NCBI RefSeq assembly: GCF_003473485.1
Contig: NC_053042.1
Location: forward strand, 42,374,262-42,438,261
DNA length: 64,000 nucleotides
Direction: 5' to 3'
From: Medicago truncatula
Lineage: Eukaryota > Streptophyta > Magnoliopsida > Fabales > Fabaceae
Below are positions 55,911 to 64,000 of this stretch, piece after piece. A program made the translations under genes and the position numbers. The stretch's first letter is position 1, and every line of letters starts with the position of its first letter. Below the pieces are notes generated by a model. The model searched no databases. It saw nothing but the letters and a program-made list of their open reading frames with translations, and had not been told where the DNA came from.

Positions 55911-58431
55911 TCAGTTGCTAGCATTGCCTTCCAACAAGCTTCTCAAGCTACAAAGAGCCTCTGCAGAGAGGCTACAGCATCTCAATTTCCGTTGGGGAGG
56001 TGGTGATGGCTCTGACTCCCCATGGTCAAGGGAGGAGAGGCATATGATGATCACTGTAAGATTGTCAAATGTGTTGAGCCGTAATGCCTCCATAACTAAA
56101 TCCCTGGCGCACTTCTCTGGGTCATCGTGCCTCCTCAAACCTTTACGAACAAGGCTAACAGCATGCTGACTTGTCATCACATCCCAGATGCCGTCGCATC
56201 CTATGATGAGGAATTCGTCATCCTCTGTTAGAACCACTTGGCGGAACTCAGGATCTGCAATCAAAGGTGAGGGAGTACCCCTAGGTAACTTCATGTCCCA
56301 GTCCCCTAGTGCTCTCGTAACTGATAAAACGCCATTAAGATAACCATCCTCTACGTAGCCACCCAATTCTTCAACTCGCCTCCGCTCTGATGGATAAATA
56401 GGCCTATGATCTTGAGACATGTCAATGGCCTCTCCTTTACGACTGAGAACTGCTCGGCAGTCACCGGCATTTGCCACCATTAGAAGCCTGAAAGAAGCAT
56501 ATTAGAAGTCAGTTAAACAAACAAAGGGAGGCCATCTCCTCTCCATAGCTAATACAACAACCAGAGTTTTTTTTTATTCTTCTACCTAGAGGGATTGGCT
56601 ACCTAGATCATACAGTGTCGTACATAATATCGAATCACGAACCATATCTAATGAAACATGTTTAATGTAATGAAACATGTTCAGTGAGATGAAATTCATT
56701 AAACTCAAATGTTTTTAAATTGTTTGAGATATAGTTATCCTTATCCGCTTTCGACCTCTAATAGTAACCATACATTAGAGCTATTACAAATATACAAAAG
56801 AAATAAACATTAGGTAGTGGACTAAAAAGAAAAACCAAGAATCTAAATGGATGGACCTACCTTCCAAATATCAAAGCAGTAAGAGCTGTGGTCCCTGATG
56901 AAGTGTTCACATTGCTATCATCAGCCAAAGCTGAGTCTGCCAAAAGAAAAGCCTTTCTGAGGGAATTCTCTACCTCTTGTAAAAATACATTATCAACTTC
57001 AGATATCTGAGGGAAATTGACATCCTCAAAGAAGAATTTTAGAACGTTTTTTCTTATATAAGCAGCAGCTTCAGGTCCTCCGTGACCATCAAACACCTGA
57101 TACATTTGCCAAAGCTCAATTAGATTTACAATGAGATTAAACAAAATCATGCAACCTGGGTGAAAAAGCTCATTACCCCATAAAAGGCACTTGGTTTAGG
57201 AAAATTGTATAGTGATCCCAGATGAGATGACAAATCATCTATCCTTATATGTTCATCTTCCATGTATCTACGCGGCCCAATGTCGGCAAAACTACCGGAA
57301 CGGATGCTGGGGACAAATTGCAGAACCGCAGAGTCAAGAGCAGCTTCCGAGATTTTATCTGTAGTCCTGACATCCTACACCAGAATAATTAAACGCAAAT
57401 GAGAAAATGAGAATCATAATGTATCAAAAGACTAGATGCAATATTTAGTGTAACTTGAGACTAGACTAGTCTAGATACACAGAAGAAGAAAAAAATGCTT
57501 CAAATTACCACATGAGAAATGAGAAAAAAAATATGCTGCAATTTATACAATTAACACACACGGTTCTTAATTAAATACTAATAATGGCTATCCCTAAGTT
57601 CTTCAGTCACATTGAAGAGAAGTTAGTTTTCTAGGCATGGATCATTTAATACTAATAATGGCTACAAATATTTGTTGACTGCAGATAACCTCAACAATGA
57701 AGGTTATAAACTACCAATCAAATTACAATCACAATTTTGAAAATCAAGTGTTAAATTACTAATATCTTCATGGAGGACTTGATCAACAACATATACTTGC
57801 TAGCAGATATGTCATCCATCTAGGTATCAACTACTTTAAGATCCATCACACACATATCAAACCTCACAAAGAAACTCAATTTCAACCGGATAGAGAGAGA
57901 TTCTCTTGTTCTAAAAAAAAAATTGGATCATCACAAATAAATTGGACTAAACTATATATAAGTCCAATTTCTTAAGCTAAATGAAAATCTAACTAAATTA
58001 TCAAAATTCAGGTATCTCCTTCTAAGATCAATCAAATTCAATAATTCAACCTATAAACAGATTAGTGATCCAAAAGTTTCCAAATTTGTTTTTCTTTCTA
58101 TTTATGTTAGAACCTCGATCCCAAAATAGAAGTCAAAGAATTCACATCACATGATGAAACATCACAAACGAAGAGAAAGAACGAAACCCATCAAACCCAA
58201 TTAGCATCTACATCATCCAACAACACAAAATCAGAAGAAATTCTCAAAAGGGTATCTGAAAAAACTAACTTCTTTTGTAGTAAGTAACTCAGCAGAAACT
58301 GATTCAGAAACACGAACTCGATCAAAATTCGAATCTACATCACCGATCTCGTGATTATTGCTTCCTTTATTCGGAAAATACTTCACATCCACGCTTTGTT
58401 GACACACAACAACCTCTGCTTCAGCCACCAT
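55911..58431 (-). CDS. Protein phosphatase 2C (PP2C27/PP2CG1-like)
   Basis: Four exons: 58431-58270, 57374-57177, 57096-56861 and 56487-55911. GT-AG introns; 390 aa. The ATG at 58431 gives [12 protein letters not shown]; longer starts lack an ATG. The catalytic fold follows the usual order: [36 protein letters not shown] with the metal-binding Asp and Gly, [57 protein letters not shown] and [11 protein letters not shown] with the last Asp of the metal site. It removes phosphate from Ser/Thr of target proteins with Mn/Mg; close Arabidopsis relatives are linked to salt-stress responses. No ABA-co-receptor lock motif was seen, so not clade A. Confidence 0.95.
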
Positions 58432-59284
58432 TTTTTTCTCTACTTTTTCTTCAAATAATTCTTCAGAAAATCGATTCAAATTTCAACGTTTAACAGAGCT
58501 GAATTATATCAGAAAATATTCGATTTTAACGATTTTTTGTTTTGCTTTGTTATTGTGATATTTTCTTTCTGTTGAAGTTTTCTTGCGAATTTTCTCGCAG
58601 TTTCTATTTCGATAGAAAATAATGAATGATCAATAGTTTCTACAACGCTATGTTGAAAAACAATATAACTGTGGCTATGGTAGGTACTGGCGGCTACCGG
58701 TAAATCTGTTCGATGACTGACACGTGTACTTTTATGCACCATAGGATTCTTGGGAAGCGTTTGTGTTGCACGCGTTGAGGCTTCGCTTAACCGACACGTG
58801 ATTAGATTTTCATGCTGACGCGTGAGTTTTGACGTGTTGAAGGTTGTTAGATTGAAAGGACGGAAATGTCCTTGTGGGTATAAGCTGGCAGGTTTGACTT
58901 TACGGTTGGGTACAGTTAGATGAGGGTATTATGGGGATTTGAGTTCGCCGACCGAGTATCTGAATCATCTTGTTGCTGATGCGTTTGGTATCCCCCACCA
59001 TTACTGGTGATGTGTGACATAGCCTCACCTACGCTATAATTTATTCCTTCTAGCTTTCATTTATATCGTGGAAGAAAAAGTGAGAATTTAGTGTAAGATT
59101 AATTTTTTTTTCCTTGCATAAGGATCTTGACAACGAATGCTTTTGAGATACTTTTTAAACATTTTAAATCTAAGTATTATTTAATAAAGTTAAATATTTA
59201 AATTTTTGATGTATTGAATAAATACATTTTCATAAAAATTTATCATTTAATGTTCTTAAAAAATGTTTTGCGGCATTCGTTAGA
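58432..59284 (-). promoter_or_regulatory. PP2C promoter region with two CACGTG motifs
   Basis: CACGTG palindromes (G-box/ABRE core) lie at 58721-58726 and 58795-58800, about 290 and 365 bases upstream of the ATG. A CT-rich leader (on the minus strand) sits next to the start. ABA or stress control is inference. Confidence 0.5.
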
Positions 59285-59395
59285 ATTTGAATAAGTGGAT
59301 GAGATGGTGTTTGGAATTCGAACTCCGATCCTTATATATATTATATCTTGTTCATATCAACTAAGTCAAACTTACTTAGACAATTGTAAGTGTAA
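59285..59395 (-). repeat. tRNA-derived SINE, minus strand
   Basis: On the minus strand the A box TGACTTAGTTG (59368-59358) and B box GTTCGAATT (59323-59315) are about 35 bases apart, and the wording matches a common legume SINE. The A tail is not evident. Confidence 0.6.
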
Positions 59396-59792
59396 AATTG
59401 ATTGAAAATGCTAATAAATATCCATAGATAACAAAAGAGATATTTCATATGTCCCAACATAAGTGACATATGACAATATATATATTATTCTTTTAACATA
59501 TTTTGATCATATTTTTCTATTATTATATAAAGATAAATGATAGCATATAAGATGTTGAATTTGTCTTAAATGAATTTTTCTAAATATCAAATTTATATAA
59601 TTTTTGCTAACACGTCATTAAAGATATTAAATATCAAAGATGTGCATTGACATATGTGTAACAATCAACAATATCATTTATTTCAAGACGGATGAAATAG
59701 TATTTGTAGAGAAAATAGTAAATTTCTAAAGTGTGGAAGCACATGAATTTCTTCTAATATAGTAAGATAATAAGTGTTGGATGAAGTATTTT
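59396..59792. other. Intergenic; decayed Stowaway-like end
   Basis: CCCAACATAAGTGACATATG near 59453 and TTTCAAGACGGATGAAATAGTA near 59680-59702 look like worn Stowaway ends. No gene. Confidence 0.35.
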
Positions 59793-62368
59793 TTGACAAA
59801 ATAAATTATATTCATTCATTTAAATTGATAGAGTACATCAATATAATGCAAATTTGCTAAAAACTAAAAGGATGAATATGTGAACAAGCTCACAACATCC
59901 ATGTTAATAGCATAAAACGGCAAAGTACAAATGCCTACACATATGACTATTTTTAAATCTCCGGAATAACCATGTCTCTGGATCTGCAACGTGGATGACT
60001 CCACAATCATGGATTGAATCTGCACTGGATCGAAACTGATCTGACAATCTGAGCCAATCAAATACCTGAGAGAAACAAGAAAAACAAACAATGTCGCACA
60101 AAGACGACGAACAAACCAATGTCGCACGAAGACGAAGAAATCACAAAATAAAAAACGGAATTTATTTGAAAATCACTTATTTCAAAAAAAGAGAAAAAGA
60201 AAACGAACTAAAGGGGTGATTTGCCTCTCGATATAATGTTTATAATATTTCTCGATAGATCAATATTACTTTTGTGTATGTAATCACCTCTGATTCTCTA
60301 AATACACACCATAACTTCAAAAATTGGGTATTGTTCCCCTTTGAAAACATAAATCAATCTCAAAGAGGTTGATGAAGAAGGATATCTTGTGGTGGTGGTG
60401 GTTTGCTAAGTGGGAAGGTACATGAAAAAGGTACTTTGATAGCAAAGTTAGTTTAAGTATAATATAGTAAAAAGGATTAGTCTAAATAAAAATATTTTAA
60501 CACACACTATAAACTATTTTTTTTTTAAAAGAGAATAAAATTAAATGATGTCAATTGATGTGATTAAATTATTTTTGTTTAATTTGATTCATTTCATATG
60601 AGAGTGCCTATATAATATTGATTTGAGATTGTATCTATGAAAGACTTCCTTGTAAAAAAGAAAAAAGATGAAACACATCTAAATTAGGGCAAACCGTGCT
60701 CTTTATATAGGACGTGTTGATGGCCTCATTGGCCTTATCCCTTTGGGTTATATATATAGCAACAAGAATGCATATTAAATTGGTTGGTCCAACATCTTAA
60801 TAAATAAGTCTTTAGATCCATCACCTAGTTGTACACACATGCAGTATGCACGTTTCAATGCACTAAGTTATCCATGTTCAATATGAGCTCAGTTATATGG
60901 ACCAAATTATTTGGTACTGTGAACACAACCACCGAGCATCGAGCCTAAAGGGTAAAGATGTTATGAGTGATCTCACGACTTAAATCTTTGGTAACTAACA
61001 CAACCTCAAGCGTCAAGCCTGAAAGGCGAAGGCATTATAAGTGACTTGGTGGCTAATCAATTTGGTATTGAACACAACCCCCGAGTGTTGAGCCGAAAAG
61101 GTGAAAGCATTTTTTTATTTTTTTTTTGTCGATTAGTCTTTATTGGGCACAAGACGCACCAAAACCAAAAATCCAAATAGTATCACGCACATGACTTTTA
61201 TTTGGTACCTAGCACACTAAGATGACATGCCGGATATGCCGGATAATGAATGTGGCTGTATCTTCCAATCCGAATTTGAACATGGCATGATTAATAATAA
61301 GGCTACAATGACTACACATTGCTTATTGTTAGATAAATCACAATTATTATAAATTAAAGTACAAAATGATACTTTAGAAGTTGTTTAAGGGTACAATTGA
61401 AAAAAAAAGTAATTAATAGTACAATGAAAAGTGATAATGACATACATTTTGAAATAAATTATTTTTGCTAAAGCGACACTCATTTTAAAACGGAGAGTAT
61501 ATCTTGAAGTGAATGATTATAAGACAAGAATGAAGACTATAGTCTTAACTTGAGTTTATGATAGTTAGGAGTGAAAGTGCACTATTTATAGAAAGAAATC
61601 TATACGATATGATTCTCTTTGGGAGTTGTATATTGGGATATTCTCAATAAGATGCTTCATTTTTTGCATGGCTCAATGAATATCATCCATTAATATGGTT
61701 GCAAAAAAATTAAGTTGTGAACATGTTTAGTTTACGATGACAATTCTTACAAGAAACTTTGATAATGATTAGGACCTAGTTTAATAGATGAGTTCCAAAA
61801 AAAATATAGTTTATGAGCTTTGTTTTACAAGAAATATTGATAATGAGAAACTTTTCCTGTGAGCCATCGCCAAAACTCTAATTTTTTCTCCTTCATCTAT
61901 CAAAGAGGAGTGATTTATGGTCAATTTTTGACCCAAAATCACCCATGTAACTCGTTTTTCTCTTTTTCTTTTATTGAAATAAGTGATTTTAACATCTATT
62001 TCATTTTTTATTTTGTGATTTTGTCGTCTTCGTGCGACGTTGGTTTGTTCGTCGTCTTTGTGCGACGTTGTTTGTTTTTCTTGTTTCTCTCATGTATTTA
62101 ACCGGTTCAGATTGCCAGATCAGCTTCGATCTAGTGTAGATCAAATCAATGACTTTGGCGTCATCCACGTTGCAGATCCGGAGACATGGTTATTCTGGAG
62201 ATTTAAATATAGTCATATGTGTAGACATTTGTACTTTGCCTTTTTATGCTATTAACATGGATGTTGTGAGCCTGTTCACAGTTTCATCCTTTTTGTTTTT
62301 AGCGAATTTGCATTATATTGATGTACTCTATCAATTTGAATGAATGAATATCATTTATTTTGATAATG
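59793..62368. repeat. Large inverted pair of LINE-like 3' tails
   Basis: 59793-60226 and 61931-62368 are inverted copies, about 440 bp each. Both encode the same peptide wording in opposite directions (VIHVADPETWLF, then NSHMCRHLYF or YSHMCRHLYF). Both end with ATTTTGCATTATATTGATGT-like and TGAATGAATAT.ATTTATTTTG tails. The about 1.7-kb middle holds a degenerate minisatellite and no gene. Confidence 0.75.
60911..61111. repeat. Degenerate minisatellite, three units of about 75 bp
   Basis: Units start with TTGGT at 60911, 60988 and 61062. Each carries GAACACAAC or ACACAACC, then CGAG.GT.GAGCC and AAAGG.GAA.GCATTA variants. It resembles LTR-derived repeats of legumes. Confidence 0.6.
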
Positions 62369-62369
62369 A

Positions 62370-63113
62370 TTAAGACCTACCGTAAATGGAGAGTGATATA
62401 TAATTAGACTATTTACATATGAGGAGTTACCGTTTTGGAAGAAAAATGATTTAAAGATTAACATTTATATTCAATTAGGAATCGAGACTACTTAATTAAC
62501 ATTTATATTAACTAAGATAAGATGATCAACAGATAACTATCTTTGTAGCTTTGTTTTCTAAATTGTAGAAGGCATGGAACATGGTCACCGCAACTTAAAT
62601 TAATAAAGATTTTCCATCAAATGAACCAACTGAATACATATGGAAGCAAAGTAGTAGTAATAATCACCGACAATGATATAGCAAGAAATTCATATATAGA
62701 ATTTGTCAACAAAATAAAAACTAGTAATGAATTGAATTTGTAGTCAACGCATGAAAGATAAGCAATGAAGTTGAGCATGGAACAATGACCAGCGTTCAAA
62801 ATTGATTAGAAACTACATATTGATTTGAATGTCAACAATCTATAGCTGGTCAAACCAAATGCGTGTGTAATGGGAAACTAATTGTAAATGTAAATAGTCA
62901 AAAAAAAGTTTGATCTGTTTAGGGTCCTTAGTTATACGGTGAAATACAACACAAATTATACTCGTATAGAAGAAGTATTATAGTAGTATTTTATTATTAT
63001 TTTTTTAAAAAGAATAAAATACTTCTTCAGTTAAAAAAAAACATACAATTCAATTTTTAATACAATATTGATTACCTTTAAGTATTTTTTACTTTGACAT
63101 ACCTTTGAATATT
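62370..63113. other. Intergenic, no supported gene
   Basis: AT-rich, no recognisable gene or repeat. Confidence 0.35.
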
Positions 63114-63500
63114 ACTCCCTCCGTCTCTTAAAAATTGACGTTTTAAAAAATACTAGCAGAATTATTGTCGCTTTGTAATTTCAACGTGAAATTAAGTAAG
63201 TTTTTTCAGATTTGTCCCTATGTAACTGCACACGCTTATTTTTGAAAGAAAAAAAAAATCATCTTGAGCTATGTGTGAAATTACATTTAATGCTAAGCAC
63301 CAAGTGAGTCTTTCAAGTATTGGCAGATGAAATAATTGGCGCCGGTAAGTATGAAAAGTTGGCGGTTAATGTGACTTTTAATCTTTTCAAGTAACTTATT
63401 TGTAAATGTGACTTTATGTTTGTTGACTTATTTATTGTATTTTTTAATTTGTGTACAAAAACCTTAAACGACTAATATTGTGAGATGGATAAAGTATTTA
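63114..63500. mobile_element. Decayed Stowaway-like element
   Basis: Left end CTCCCTCCGTCTCTTAAAAATT and a worn right end GAGATGGATAAAGTA near 63482. Divergence makes the ends approximate. Confidence 0.4.
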
Positions 63501-63770
63501 CATAACTTTTAATTTAATATTTTTAACTTTCTATTTTTTTAGGAGAGCTTTCACTTTCCCTATTCATTTATGGTTAGGGTAAATACACCAATACATACTT
63601 TTCCTTATTTTTTGTTTATATAATTTTTTTAATCTGTATAAATTGATAGATTAAACCCTTTATTTTGACAAAAAAAAAAACCCTTTATTTTGGGACAAAG
63701 AGATCCGTAGTATGTTTTATTAATAATGGATATAAATTATATTAAAATAAATTTTAAACTATAAAATATA

Positions 63771-64000
63771 CTTCCTCCATTCCTTTTTAAATGTCACTTT
63801 TTGAGAAAAATTTTGTTCCTATTTAACTGTCACTTTCAAACTTCAATGCAACATTAAATGTTGTTTTACCAATATTATCCTTAGTTATTTATTGCGGAGA
63901 AAGAAATATATGAAATGAGATATCAAATGAATAAGGTCATTATAGTAAAAGTATAGCTTATTGCATCAAAAATAGTATCAATTGTTGATTGTCTTGATTT
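63771..64000. mobile_element. Stowaway-like MITE, cut by the window end
   Basis: Starts CTTCCTCCATTCCTTTTTAAA after TA and shares TCCTATTTAACTGTCACTTT and AGTTATTTATT with the copy at 12908-13182. The right end lies beyond the window. Confidence 0.75.

Overview
This is plant nuclear DNA. It is AT-rich, with split genes on canonical GT-AG introns, a plant-type tRNA-Phe and many small plant transposons. Protein wording and repeat families point to a legume, probably Medicago/Trifolium-like. That placement is inference from recognition, not a search result.

I support nine protein genes and one tRNA gene. Left to right they are: a pectinesterase with an inhibitor pro-region (-, 2 exons, 572 aa); a PTI1-like kinase (-, 7 coding exons, 361 aa); a short unknown gene (+, 58 aa); a large SPL1/SPL12-type SBP transcription factor with ankyrin and membrane segments (+, 10 exons, 1003 aa); tRNA-Phe(GAA) (-); an ATG8 of the short-tailed clade (+, 5 exons, 121 aa); an intronless class III peroxidase (+, 333 aa); a plant multi-pass membrane protein (-, 8 exons, 329 aa); a plastid-targeted START-like/polyketide-cyclase protein (+, 7 exons, 221 aa); and a PP2C phosphatase (-, 4 exons, 390 aa). 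Exon coordinates were worked out by hand from reading frames and splice sites, and the summed lengths are in frame in every gene. They form no operon or pathway cluster.

Regions: 0-2.3 kb holds decayed LINE pieces and a SINE. 10.3-17.2 kb is a field of small MITEs and LINE tails, including nested insertions. 27-40 kb is the main transposon field: a LINE ORF1 remnant, a hAT element, a MULE-like element carrying a FAR1-type transposase fragment, a family of long-TIR elements, a broken tandem duplication and a displaced copy of the SPL gene's 3' end. 47.5-50.4 kb holds more TIR elements, one with regular palindromes. 59-64 kb holds a large inverted pair of LINE-like tails and decayed Stowaway elements.

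The points most worth checking are a GA dinucleotide where the donor of intron 3 of the START-like gene should be GT, tandem duplications next to an acceptor in the same gene, three retroposition events at one target site near 14.1-14.5 kb, the palindrome-bearing TIR element at 47.8-48.6 kb, and the SPL 3'-end copy at 38.3-39.4 kb. I see no CRISPR array, organelle insertion or clearly new multi-gene system.
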